NCBI GenBank assembly: GCA_964343805.1
Contig: CAYFLR010000014.1
Location: forward strand, 1 to 64,000
DNA length: 64,000 bases
DNA from: CAYFLR01 sp964343805
GTDB taxonomy: Bacteria; Bdellovibrionota_B; Oligoflexia; CAYFLR01
Direction: 5' to 3'
Shown here: positions 18,784-28,800 of the stretch, piece by piece
Layout of the letters: each line of letters starts with the position of its first letter
Numbering within the stretch: position 1 is the first letter of the stretch
Translations under genes and position numbers: made by a program
Notes under the pieces: model-generated
The model's input: the letters and a program-made list of their open reading frames with translations, nothing else
The model's database searches: none
Told to the model about the DNA's origin: nothing

Positions 18784-19356
18784 ATGTCTATGCGTATATT
18801 GGTTATAGATAACTTTGATTCTTTTACCTACAATTTAGTGAATCTCTTAGCCGAAGTGAAAAGAGATGCTCATTTTAAAGTGGTGCGTAATAATGTCTCT
18901 TTGGGAGAATTGGTTGATAGTAATCCTGAGTGTCTGGTGGTGAGTCCTGGTCCAGGTAGCCCTTTTGATTCAGGTGTTTCTACCGAAGCAATAGATTATT
19001 TTATGCCCCGTATCCCCCTATTTGGTGTCTGCCTCGGTTTGCTCTGTTTGAACCAATGCACTGGAGGAAGTTTTAAAAGGTGTGAGACTCCCACTCATGG
19101 AAAAACCTCTTTAGTGGAGCATGAGGGCTTTGGTCTCTTTGAACAGGTTCCTAATCCTCTTAGGGTGATGCGTTATCATTCACTGCAATTAGATCAAGTC
19201 AGTGAATCTCTGCAAGCTGTGGCCTATACTGATGATATTCCTATGGCAGTGGTTCATAAAAATCATCCTGCAGTGGCGGTTCAATTTCATCCCGAGTCTT
19301 TTTTAAGTGAGCAGGGTGAACAAATATTAAAAAACTTTTTCAGGTACTATGGATAA
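18784..19356 (+). CDS. pabA: Aminodeoxychorismate/anthranilate synthase glutamine amidotransferase subunit
   Basis: 190 aa class I glutamine amidotransferase. It releases ammonia from glutamine for the partner synthase encoded next. The catalytic triad is visible as C83 in FGVCLG and H169-P-E171. The usual GxCLGHQ reads GVCLGLLCL here, so the oxyanion-loop His-Gln is replaced. VSPGPGSP marks the glutamine pocket. Overlap with pabB (8 bp) and the presence of pabC downstream favour p-aminobenzoate over tryptophan synthesis. ATG 18784 and ATG 18790 are both possible starts; neither has a strong Shine-Dalgarno. Confidence 0.88.
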   Translation: MSMRILVIDNFDSFTYNLVNLLAEVKRDAHFKVVRNNVSLGELVDSNPECLVVSPGPGSPFDSGVSTEAIDYFMPRIPLFGVCLGLLCLNQCTGGSFKRCETPTHGKTSLVEHEGFGLFEQVPNPLRVMRYHSLQLDQVSESLQAVAYTDDIPMAVVHKNHPAVAVQFHPESFLSEQGEQILKNFFRYYG

Positions 19357-20791
19357 TACTATTTTAGATATGGTTCAATGGCTAGGTGAGCATCTGGCTC
19401 AGGCTGAGGTCTCTGTACAGGTAGAAAAAACCAACACTCCTCCATTAGATCTTTTTGCTAGAATCCAAAGCCAACCATACAGTTTAAATCTTCAGGGAAG
19501 AGAGGAGTGCTTTTTTGCCAGTATCCCTTTAGTTCTTTTTAAGGCTTACGGCCGGCAAATAATGATTCAAACATCTATGGGTGTCAAACAGTGTGAGGCT
19601 GATCCGCTTCTTTTATTAGAGGCGATCAATGGTTTATTTGGTGAACCTAAAGAGGGATTTAAACATCCCAGTTGGTTTGGCTTTTTAGGATATGAAGCCT
19701 TTCAGTATATAGAGCAGGAGTTCCATGGTGGTCAAAGTGATCTTTATGGTCTACCGGATATTTATTTGGGTCTCTTCCAAGAGGTAACCCATCTGAAGAA
19801 ATGCCCGCAAAACTTTCAAAGCTGGGATATTCATCACTATCACTTTTCTTTTGGTAAACTTCAAAGTATGACTCACCTTTTTTCTGAAGAGGAATCCATT
19901 ACCCATAATCCAGCAACGAAATCCACCAACGATCCTGATTGGCATTCTTTTAATTGGAAGCGTGGCTCTAGTAATTACCAAGCCCATTCTAACATTTCTA
20001 AAGAGAGATACCTGGACCAAGTGGAAAAGGTCAAAGATCATATAAGAGCAGGGGACATCTATCAGGCCAATTACACCCAGCTTTTAAGATCTGAATTTCA
20101 GGGAGACAGTTTTCATCTCTACCAAAATTTGTTTTCTCAAAACCCTGCTAACTTTTTTTGCTTTTGGCGACTGCCAGAAGCGGTGATTATGAGTACTTCT
20201 CCCGAATCCTTTCTACATTATCAAAAAGGAGTTGTGGAGGCTTGCCCTATTAAAGGGACCGTTGCCAGGGATAAAGATGAGACTTTAGACCGCCGTTTAA
20301 AAACAGAACTTTTATCCAGTGAAAAAGATCTGGCAGAATTGAGCATGATCGTGGATCTTTTTCGAAATGATTTAAACCGGGTTTGCCGACAAGGAAGTGT
20401 CAAGGTGTTAGAGCGAGCCTCGTTGCACTCTTTTAGTAATGTTCACCATTTAATAGCCAAAATTAGTGGAAGCTTTACCGGAAACAGTGTGGACTTATTA
20501 AGAGCTTGTTTTCCCTCTGGTTCCATAACCGGTTGTCCAAAAATTCGCAGTGTGGAAATTCTTTCTGAACTGGAGAACAGTAAAAGGTCGGTTTATACCG
20601 GTTCTATCGGTATTTTTAGATCTAACTATTTAAATTTATCGGTGGCCATTCGAACCATTATCCAGAAAGGAAACTCTCTTTACTTTCAGGTGGGAGGCGG
20701 GATTGTATATGATTCTATAGCGGAAAAAGAGTACGAGGAAACTCTTTTAAAAGCACAAACTTTTTTAGAGGTTCTCCATTATGATCATTGA
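19349..20791 (+). CDS. pabB: Aminodeoxychorismate synthase component I
   Basis: 480 aa chorismate-utilising enzyme. It aminates chorismate to 4-amino-4-deoxychorismate for folate synthesis. The decisive motif is PIKGT with K302, which marks PabB; anthranilate synthase has PxAGT. Other family blocks are GDIYQANYTQ, STSPESFL, MIVDLFRNDLNRVC, FPSGSITGCPK and YTGSIGIF. It overlaps pabA by 8 bp at its start and pabC by 11 bp at its end, so the three subunits or enzymes are made in a coupled way. Confidence 0.93.
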   Translation: MDNTILDMVQWLGEHLAQAEVSVQVEKTNTPPLDLFARIQSQPYSLNLQGREECFFASIPLVLFKAYGRQIMIQTSMGVKQCEADPLLLLEAINGLFGEPKEGFKHPSWFGFLGYEAFQYIEQEFHGGQSDLYGLPDIYLGLFQEVTHLKKCPQNFQSWDIHHYHFSFGKLQSMTHLFSEEESITHNPATKSTNDPDWHSFNWKRGSSNYQAHSNISKERYLDQVEKVKDHIRAGDIYQANYTQLLRSEFQGDSFHLYQNLFSQNPANFFCFWRLPEAVIMSTSPESFLHYQKGVVEACPIKGTVARDKDETLDRRLKTELLSSEKDLAELSMIVDLFRNDLNRVCRQGSVKVLERASLHSFSNVHHLIAKISGSFTGNSVDLLRACFPSGSITGCPKIRSVEILSELENSKRSVYTGSIGIFRSNYLNLSVAIRTIIQKGNSLYFQVGGGIVYDSIAEKEYEETLLKAQTFLEVLHYDH

Positions 20792-21587
20792 TAATGGTTT
20801 TTTTCAATACAGCCTCGGCTGTTTTGAAACGATTAAGGTTGCAAAAGGAGAACTTCAATTTTGGGATGAACACATTCTGCGTGCTAAAAAAACCCTACAA
20901 GATTACTTTTGCGTGAGAACCTCTGATAGAGCCTGGCAAGACTGGCAAAAGTACCTTTTGGATGATACTCAAAACTATCTTCTTGAGTTTTCAAAAACCC
21001 AGGCGGATTTTCAAACAAAGAGCTGGCGTTTTAAATTGATGTTGGGCTTAAAAAGTTTATCTCTTCCAAAAGAGGAAACTATTTCATTAAGGGATGAGCT
21101 GCAAGTTGCCATGACCCTAGCTCCTATAAAAAACTCTCTCCCTACCTATCGATTAGATTTGATAGATAATCTTTTTCCTTTTTTTGCCCCCGCAAGTTGT
21201 GAGCACAAACTGCTGCATTATGCTCCCGCTCTTAAATTGAGAAGAGCTGCCGAGTTAAGAGGGTTTGATGATGGAATTCGGTTAGATGAGGAGGGCTACC
21301 TATATGAAACATCTCATGCCAACCTCTTTTTTTATAAAGAGGGGACTCTTTTTACACCTCCAGCTGAAGGGCTATTAGCAGGAATTATCCGCGATCAAAT
21401 AATAAAAAACCAGAAGATAAAAGTGCAGGAAATGAAAATTCATAAAGATGAACTTACTGAATTTTCCATAGCTTTTCTAACGAATTCGATTATAGGTATA
21501 AAACCCATTGAACGAGTGGGTCATCAATGCTTTAAGCAAAACGAAGATTGGTTTAAAGACCTGCAAAGGCAGGTCTTTAAGAATTAA
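20781..21587 (+). CDS. pabC: Aminodeoxychorismate lyase (class IV PLP enzyme)
   Basis: 268 aa fold-type IV PLP protein. It eliminates pyruvate from aminodeoxychorismate to give p-aminobenzoate. Features are the N-terminal GFFQYSLGCFETIKV, the likely PLP lysine K143 in CEHKLLHYAPALKLRR, DGIRLDEEGYLYETSHANLF with the conserved Glu, and a TPPAEGLLAGIIRD block. Branched-chain aminotransferase is the alternative within the superfamily; the pabAB context argues against it. The final codons contain a 12-bp inverted repeat, and the stop overlaps the convergent lipoprotein gene by 4 bp. Confidence 0.9.
   Translation: MIIDNGFFQYSLGCFETIKVAKGELQFWDEHILRAKKTLQDYFCVRTSDRAWQDWQKYLLDDTQNYLLEFSKTQADFQTKSWRFKLMLGLKSLSLPKEETISLRDELQVAMTLAPIKNSLPTYRLDLIDNLFPFFAPASCEHKLLHYAPALKLRRAAELRGFDDGIRLDEEGYLYETSHANLFFYKEGTLFTPPAEGLLAGIIRDQIIKNQKIKVQEMKIHKDELTEFSIAFLTNSIIGIKPIERVGHQCFKQNEDWFKDLQRQVFKN
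21553..21580. terminator. Inverted repeat inside the 3' end of pabC, probable bidirectional terminator
   Basis: TTAAAGACCTGC (21553-21564), loop AAAG, then GCAGGTCTTTAA (21569-21580): a perfect 12-bp stem that lies within the last codons of pabC. There is no long T run, but the two genes converge with a 4-bp overlap, so a stop signal for either direction has to be inside coding sequence. Confidence 0.6.
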
Positions 21588-23623
21588 TCCACTGAAGTTT
21601 CATGACTTTTCTTCATAGCCCCTTCGCAGATAAATTGGTCCACCTTGTCACCACCGCAGTAAGTCTCCCATTCACTCACCGTTCCAAAAAAGTTAAAATC
21701 CGGAAGTCCATTGGGTCCTGTAGGGGGAGCTTCCCCTTCTTCATCCTCTTGACCGGCCAAAGTATTATAGTCGATCTCATCGCTGTTGGCATCTTTTCGC
21801 TTGCTCATTTGAGAGGAATTGATGTCATAGCTCTGATAGCTAGGGTTATTCATATCAAATTGATATTTCCCTTTGGTGTCTGGAATCTCATCGAAAAAAT
21901 CAGGGAATAGATTGACACGGTGTACCAGGATTGGTACCGCATGACTCAGAGTTCCGGCTTGGAGTGGCATTGAGGTTAAATAATCGTTGCCGTCTTTTAC
22001 CATACACTCACGCTGAGGAGAAAAGGATCCGCCAATAATCTGCATAGAAGCACAAGCCCCTTTGGAATCAAAGGCATAGATTGGGTTGTGGACGGTTCCA
22101 CCATCATTATCAATATAAAGTGCCTCATACTTTCCTAAAGGATTGCTTAAGTTGGAAAAGATATAGCGGTGAATAAAAGTTTTACCAATGCTTACCATAC
22201 TTCCACCGGAAGTGGCGGTACCCAAAATGGCCTGTTCAAATTCAGTGGTATTGGCCGAACCTGCTTCTGGTACTACCACGAGCTCCACTGAGGTTTGAGG
22301 CATATTGGCACTGCCCACCGTTTTATTAATTACATAATAATTATAACCGATCAGTAGCTTTTTACTTCCATTAGTAATGATAATGGCCACGCTTCCCTTT
22401 ACAATTTTAGGGCTATGTTTGGTGACGGAGTTAATTTTAAAGTGAGTTTCTCCATCCAGAGTTGGGTAGGTGAACTCCATAATCATTTGATAACTCTCTG
22501 CCGGGGCAATGTCTTTCTTCAGATTTTGAAATCTAATTTGACCATAATAGCCGAGATCGAGACGTTTAACTGTCACACTTCCCCCTTGAGGGCTACCGGT
22601 GGCAGCCGTTGAGGTGGCTGCTGGAGTCTCTGTATCTGTATCGGTATCTTGATTATCACCCGTATTATTATTGTTTTCTTCGAGGCTGATCAGTTCCGCC
22701 TTTTTCAAGGAGTCAGTTGATTCGCTGGTTTCAGTGGTGTCAGAGGTCACTTTTGCCGGATCAAACCACTCTTGCCAAGCGGCTTTATAATCCATTTCTT
22801 TATCTACCGCACCTTCTAATGGTATCCGAGCCACTTCACACCTTATAATATCAAGAAAGGATTTGAGTCTTTTCTTCAATATAAAGTAATCTTTGATATA
22901 GACTTTGGCATTTTCAATCATTTGAGTCTTGGTGGCGACTTCGGTGGTGGGCCAGCTGGAGTAGTTGGCTTTCCATTTATCGTGGGCCGCTTTATTATCA
23001 CCTGTGGTGAGATCGCCAAAAGTGGCTATTAATGAAACAGAGTTCAATTTTTTAATACAATCTATATCGGTTTTGGGATTGAGTGCCGCCCATTCTGCCA
23101 GCATCTGAGTGTCATTAACTTGAGTATCATCATTCCAATCTTTAAAATTTTCTAAATCATAAACCGAAAGACTGGTGTCGTATTCATCAGTTCTAGGAAC
23201 GTCTAATTCACTTTCTTCCCCTTCAACTAAAGTGGCTGGTCCGGTTGAACCCCCACTGCCAGAAAGGGGATTAGAAAGAGTACTATCATCCGGGCTAATG
23301 CCGCTGAAGGTCCACTTTTGGACAGAAAGTGGGAAGGAAAGAGCAAAATGTCGTACAGCTAGAGGGTAAACATTTCCACTATAAGTCGTGGTAGTCTCAG
23401 TGGTGGGAGAATCATTGGTGTTGTTTTTTGTATAATCAGTAGTTTTTATTTTTTTACAAGGAGAGGTTGGTGTAGACCTTTGCTCTCCGGCTGGACATGG
23501 CTGAACTGCAGGTGTTTTAGCGGGAGGTGGATCATCTTCGCAACGGTAGTTAATCACTGATATTGAAATCATCATTGTGAGTAGTAATAGACGCGCACCA
23601 AGTAAATTTCGAAGATTTTTCAT
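21584..23623 (-). CDS. Large exported protein (putative lipoprotein), Thr-rich N-terminus
   Basis: 679 aa. The N-terminus KNLRNLLGARLLLLTMMISI is a signal peptide. A Cys follows at about residue 28 (ISVINYRC), a poor but possible lipobox. Residues 30-85 are a low-complexity Pro/Thr/Asn linker (a CPAGEQRSTPTSPC loop, then TTETTTTYSG). A second low-complexity acidic/Thr stretch lies near 310-345 (NNTGDNQDTDTDTETPAATS). The C-terminal half looks beta-rich with several Gly/Ser turns. No catalytic motif or known family is recognised. It is the only one of the four big exported proteins in this region on the minus strand. Confidence 0.6.
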   Translation of the reverse strand: MKNLRNLLGARLLLLTMMISISVINYRCEDDPPPAKTPAVQPCPAGEQRSTPTSPCKKIKTTDYTKNNTNDSPTTETTTTYSGNVYPLAVRHFALSFPLSVQKWTFSGISPDDSTLSNPLSGSGGSTGPATLVEGEESELDVPRTDEYDTSLSVYDLENFKDWNDDTQVNDTQMLAEWAALNPKTDIDCIKKLNSVSLIATFGDLTTGDNKAAHDKWKANYSSWPTTEVATKTQMIENAKVYIKDYFILKKRLKSFLDIIRCEVARIPLEGAVDKEMDYKAAWQEWFDPAKVTSDTTETSESTDSLKKAELISLEENNNNTGDNQDTDTDTETPAATSTAATGSPQGGSVTVKRLDLGYYGQIRFQNLKKDIAPAESYQMIMEFTYPTLDGETHFKINSVTKHSPKIVKGSVAIIITNGSKKLLIGYNYYVINKTVGSANMPQTSVELVVVPEAGSANTTEFEQAILGTATSGGSMVSIGKTFIHRYIFSNLSNPLGKYEALYIDNDGGTVHNPIYAFDSKGACASMQIIGGSFSPQRECMVKDGNDYLTSMPLQAGTLSHAVPILVHRVNLFPDFFDEIPDTKGKYQFDMNNPSYQSYDINSSQMSKRKDANSDEIDYNTLAGQEDEEGEAPPTGPNGLPDFNFFGTVSEWETYCGGDKVDQFICEGAMKKSHETSVD

Positions 23624-23976
23624 ATCTTTTCACCCTCAATTTCTTCAGTTTTAAACTAATATTATTACCATTATATGAAATAATACCTCGGTTTGACTAT
23701 TGTAATCGGTTTTTTTTAATAAAAATTAAATGCCCTGATTGAGATGCCTGAGGGAGAAGAACTAGCAGTGCTAGTTCTGATTGTCTATTTTGGAGGTCAT
23801 TTTTGCGATTTTTAAATACATCATATATATTGTACTGTTAGAAGACCTACCACCCAATGTTTTTAGCGAAAAAATATCTTGTGACAAAAAGGGCACCTGT
23901 GATAAAATAAAGAAAATCGAATTTCATGAGAATTTAAATATTTTATTCGACTAACGAATTTACAAGGAAGGTGCGC
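23624..23976. other. Divergent intergenic region with a perfect palindrome
   Basis: About 350 bp between two divergently transcribed exported-protein genes, so both promoters should be here. The one clear element is the palindrome AGAACTAGCA-G-TGCTAGTTCT at 23757-23777, which could be an operator or a hairpin. The flanks are AT-rich. AAGGAAG at 23964-23970 serves the plus-strand gene. I see no small gene. Confidence 0.5.
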
Positions 23977-25734
23977 ATGAGAAGAAGACACTTGATGAGC
24001 GTCGGTATTGGAGTGATTCTGTTGACAATGGTTTTAGGAGCCTGTAAGAGGAGAGAAGAACTTTCTCAAGTTGCCTCAGGTGGAGGTGCCATTGCTAATA
24101 GCCTGGCTGGCCTCAAATCATGTGAGGAGTTAAAACCTCGCCAATTTCGTGATTCAGAGAGGAATATCAAGGATCTAGATGCTCTAGAGTCTGCTCGCCT
24201 TTCTAGCTTTTTAACTTATGAGACGTTCAATGTTCGTGAGGGTGGAGCTAAAACCGTTAACGAAAAAGCCCTTTTCACATGGGGAGCCGCTAAGTTAAAT
24301 ATTTCGGTACGAGATCTCTACCTGAAACTGCATGAAGCCATTAGAAATAATGGAAATTTACGCAGCCAGCTGGGTGGAAATCTACTCACCAACACCAACG
24401 CTGCAGACCCAATGATCAACACCAATGTGGAGCGAAAATTAGCTCAACTTTTGGCTGATGGAACCATGGGTATTGCATTCGAGCAAGGTCGGGTAAAAAT
24501 CTTGACCGCAGCTAATGCTCAGGCCACTGGTAACTACATCATGTTTACCAAAGATGTGATGAGAAAAAATGCCATTGATCATTACAGCCGAGCTTTTGCT
24601 CTAAATCCTAATTTTGTACAAGATGAAGCTAAGAGCACTCAAAGACGAGTTCGCAACATTGGTTACACTAAAAGCAGTAATCGTGTCGGTGACTTAGAAA
24701 GACTACTTGAGATTACAGATGTGCAATTAAGAGCACTCGGTATTGATGTTAACTCAACAAGTCCTGTTCCTAGAGGTTTTAAAGCTGAGCAAAAAGCAGG
24801 AGCTAAAGAAATCCTTTTTGCTCGTTTAGATGTTTTCCCAGCGCTTTATAATAATGCTAAGAAATCAGGTCCAACCGGTGAACTTCCTGGATTGGGTGCA
24901 AGTACACAATCTGAGTATGCTAAAACTAGCTGGTTAGGCTCAAGTATGAACGAAGTTCTTACCTTAATTCGTCAGTTCCAGCCTACAACTGCTGAACTTG
25001 AGAGTTCAACTCGTAGATTAGCTCAGGCAAGTGTAAGATTGGAGTTAGCTGGATATTCAGAGGCTTCTACTGGAGTTCAAAAGGCTGCTCAAGGTATTTC
25101 AAACTGGAATAACGTTCAGAATGTTCGTCTGCAAGAGATGGTAAAAGAAGCTCAGCATGCAACAGCTAGAGGATATACCGTCTATGCTCGTGAAGTAGCA
25201 GAGCTAATGTCTTCTAAAATTGATGGAACCTCTAGCAAAGGGGAGCGCTTAATTATTGATGCTTTTGAAATTGTTTCAGAAGTAGGATCAGTTGAAGCCA
25301 TGAAGAAAATGCTTAGCCGTTATGGCAACGTACTAGGCGCTGAAGTGAAATCTGCTGCTGAGGCGGTGATTAGACACACCAGTAATGCAGAATATGGTAC
25401 TTTTTTAAGTGCTCGTGGCTTTGAAGGTGACCTAGTTGAGCCAAGAGTTCGTCGACGTCAAAATTACCTAGATATGGTTATTGGCGAAGTAGAAACAGCC
25501 ATCAAAGGAAACCGAACCCAGGTTGAAGTAGATGGTCGTCTGGTTATGACCGAACGTATTGATTTAAATAAACTAAGAGCAGAGCGCGAAGCACTTGCCC
25601 TTCTTCACAAACAATTAGTTAGTAAGCAAGACAAACGCAGTGGAGCTTATCGTAAGACTCAAGAGAGTTTAAAGCGCATCACCGCTCTTCGGTCTATGAT
25701 TGCTCGAGCTCGTGCTAACCTAAAGAAAAAATAG
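23977..25734 (+). CDS. Putative lipoprotein, helical, unknown function
   Basis: About 585 aa. ATG 23977 is chosen over GTG 23971 because of its spacing from AAGGAAG. The N-terminus RRRHLMSVGIGVILLTMVLGAC is a strong lipobox (VLGAC). The mature part is rich in Ala, Arg, Glu and Leu and is predicted mostly helical. It ends in a basic helix (ALRSMIARARANLKKK). No family is recognised. A strong intrinsic terminator follows, so it is probably its own transcription unit even though two more lipoprotein genes lie directly downstream. Confidence 0.6.
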   Translation: MRRRHLMSVGIGVILLTMVLGACKRREELSQVASGGGAIANSLAGLKSCEELKPRQFRDSERNIKDLDALESARLSSFLTYETFNVREGGAKTVNEKALFTWGAAKLNISVRDLYLKLHEAIRNNGNLRSQLGGNLLTNTNAADPMINTNVERKLAQLLADGTMGIAFEQGRVKILTAANAQATGNYIMFTKDVMRKNAIDHYSRAFALNPNFVQDEAKSTQRRVRNIGYTKSSNRVGDLERLLEITDVQLRALGIDVNSTSPVPRGFKAEQKAGAKEILFARLDVFPALYNNAKKSGPTGELPGLGASTQSEYAKTSWLGSSMNEVLTLIRQFQPTTAELESSTRRLAQASVRLELAGYSEASTGVQKAAQGISNWNNVQNVRLQEMVKEAQHATARGYTVYAREVAELMSSKIDGTSSKGERLIIDAFEIVSEVGSVEAMKKMLSRYGNVLGAEVKSAAEAVIRHTSNAEYGTFLSARGFEGDLVEPRVRRRQNYLDMVIGEVETAIKGNRTQVEVDGRLVMTERIDLNKLRAEREALALLHKQLVSKQDKRSGAYRKTQESLKRITALRSMIARARANLKKK

Positions 25735-25806
25735 ATCTATTTGAACTTATAAATAAAAAATTCAGGTTTTTTATTATTTAGTTAAAGTTCTTTAGCGTTA
25801 AAACCG

Positions 25807-25845
25807 AAATGAGGGTAGCCCAAAAAGCTACTCTCATTTTTTTTT
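25807..25845 (+). terminator. Intrinsic terminator
   Basis: ATGAGGGTAGC (25809-25819) pairs with GCTACTCTCAT (25827-25837) with one G-U pair around a CCAAAAA loop, followed directly by eight T. It closes the preceding lipoprotein gene. The next gene starts only 12 bp beyond the T run, so some readthrough or an overlapping promoter must serve it. Confidence 0.85.
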
Positions 25846-25857
25846 GAGGTTTAATGC

Positions 25858-28800
25858 ATGAGAACGACACGCAATCTAATCGCCATTCTTCAGATCTATA
25901 TTTTTATCACATTGCCTATTTTCCAAGGGTGTAAAAAGAGTAAAACCTATGCCCGGGTGAAAAACTACGAAAGTCAGGCCAATTACCTAGCCAAGGACAT
26001 TAAGTCCAAGATGGAAGAGATTCATAGGAGAGTCACAGCCGCCGGGTTTAAAGAGCAATTGCCGGAAGAGATGCAGGAGATCTTTACCCAGCTGCTCAAC
26101 GACGATTACATGGCTAACCTGCAGAAAACACTTGCTGTTTTGATGGATAAGGAAAATTTAGCTCCTTTTGAGGATGAGGAAACCTATCCAGAGGGTTTTA
26201 GTCTTTATCAATCCTATATCAGTGATCTGGAGACCTTGAGAATCAATTTGATTCATCAACTCAGGGACAATCCAAAAGTAATTAAGGTGGATGAGTCAAA
26301 AGCCTATGGTGATGATAGCCGTTATAAATTGAAGATGAAGATGAATGAGCTGTTAGAATATCTCTTTATCTCTGAAAATGGTTATTTAAATGATCCTGCC
26401 ATTGCTAATAGTACCCGGGCAGAAAGACAACAATTCCTGAGTGATATAGAGCCCCTTTTTGAAGAAATTGCCATTAAGGAAGCGGAACTCAGTAGATACA
26501 AAGCTGATGTGACTATCTCTCATCAAGAACAACTCTATGGGGCCACTTCCAAAGTGACTCTTTCTAATGAGAAACTGGCATCCTATATAGCTAAAGGGCA
26601 AATAAGCGAAGAAGATCAAATTCACTTGCAAGATTATAAAGATCACCTTCACTCAGTCCTCTTTCCTTATTTAGCGAAAATCAAATATGAAACCAGCGTA
26701 AAAATTGATCGAATGCCTGGGACCTTAAGTCTTAAGCAGAGGGAAATTAAAGCCTACCGCTACTTTCAAGAATCTGAAAACAACACTCGTGAGCTAATCT
26801 ACAATTTGTTAGCGGTGGAAGCTAAACTCAAAGGCTTATCTGCCGGAGCATTTAAAGGATCTAAGAGTTTTCGCCTGGCTAAAATGCAAGATGGAAAAAT
26901 ATGGAAGATGATGGTGGAAATGATAAGAGAGCAACCACTTATCTTAACTCTGCTTATAAGGCATCTTAAATCTCTTTTATTAAAGCCAGAAAATGTGGGC
27001 TTTGCAGAGGTGAGAGTGATTCTCTTCTCTCTCTTTGGTTTAAACTTAGACCATCAAAAATACCTAGCTAATAGGCAAAGTTATAAACCGGTTAAGGGTG
27101 AAAAGAGCTTGTTTCAATCATTAGCTGGTCCTAACGCCGAACAATTTGCCGATGTCCAGCGAACTTTATCTGAAGTATTTCAGCCTGTCTCTACCTCTGA
27201 TCAAAGCTTAGGAAAGATTATCTCTCAAAAAATGGTCAAACTTCCCTATGTAACTGGAAGGGTGGATACTGAAATTGATCTGTTGCTCGCCAAGGGAACC
27301 AATCTTAAAACCGATCAGCTAATTTCCCTATTTAATTTGATCAAAGTAGTCTTTCTAACGGATATTCCAGCCTTCAATCAGGAAAGTAAGAAGCCTTTTC
27401 CTCATAACGTTTTTGCTAATAAGACAGTTATCAATATTTTCAATGAAGCTCTCTTTTATGCTTATCAGTATGGAAATTTAAAAGAGGAACCCTACAGCCA
27501 AAGAATGGCCTTTTTTACCTCTTATCTGACTTCATTACAGAGTAACCTATTTTCCTACCTTCCGCTTATTACACATAATACAGCAGGGCAGCTTACGGAA
27601 CAACAAACAGAAACCGTCTTTGCCATTTTTGAATCTGTGAGCTCACGTATAAGTGAATTATTTTTATCCATTCAAGGGGAAGTTGCTCTTAAGTTTCCAG
27701 TTAGAGCTCAAGAGGGTAAAATTTATATTGATGAAGCTACCAAATATGCGGCTGAGATGGTGCAGGAGTTTTCTAAGGGACCAAACAACGACGATGAGAG
27801 GCTCTATAAATTCCTTTCTGGATTTCCTTATAAGGCACTTTACAAGGAAACAGTTCCGTTTAAATTGGATGAAGCTGAACGTTTGGCCATATATAAAATC
27901 ATGTATCCCGGCGGAGATTTAAAGGCGGCCAAAGAGGATTTTGATAAAGCAAAAGCCTTGAAAGTCGGAGATCCAGAAACCAGCATTCTTCGAGATTTTG
28001 CCTTAATGAAGGTGAAATACTCTATGATGCGAATTCTCATCGAAGCCAGTCGTCCCGGTATTGAACAAAATAAAGAAGCCTTGGATGATGCTTTTAAAGA
28101 ATTTAAGACAGAGATCATTGCCGCTCTTTGCATGATTAAAGGTCTTCCTGATGATGAAGGAAAAGGACTTTTAGCTGTTTATCAAGATATCTTTAGCTAT
28201 GCCACTTCTGAGTTAGCTTATTTAAATTTAAGTCATTGGTTTAGGAAGAAAAGCTATTCTGATCTGCTTGATGTGGTGGCTCGCTTTGTTCTGGTTAAAG
28301 AAGAACGAAGTTATATGCAAGGATCAGAAAAGGCTCATTTAGTTGCCCAAGGTGGTGCAGAAGCCTCTGATGGAGATGAAGAAGAAGAGGGTCCTAAGGG
28401 ACTCTACCTCTTTTTTAGTCTACGAAAAGATACAGAGGAGAACCCTATATTTAAAGAGACAGAGAAAAACCCACGGTTCAATATGCTTATCTCTCAAATG
28501 TTGATGCAGTTTAACCAACTCTCTGCCTATGTACAGCATTTAAAAGACTCGGTCAAAGATCAACAAACTGCCCTCTCATTAGACTTTGATGAAATCTTAA
28601 GACATATGCACATTGCACCTCGTAAAGTGGATGCGAGTAATGATCGGGCACCTAGCTTACCCATGCCTTCTAAGCAATTCTTGGATGAATTAAATGCACT
28701 TTTTGAGCTAACCATCCAATCGGGTAAAGACTTTGATGAATGGCAAAAAAATCATCCTGGGTCAATGGATACTTGTGGTCCTTATAAGGCAGGACGAAAG

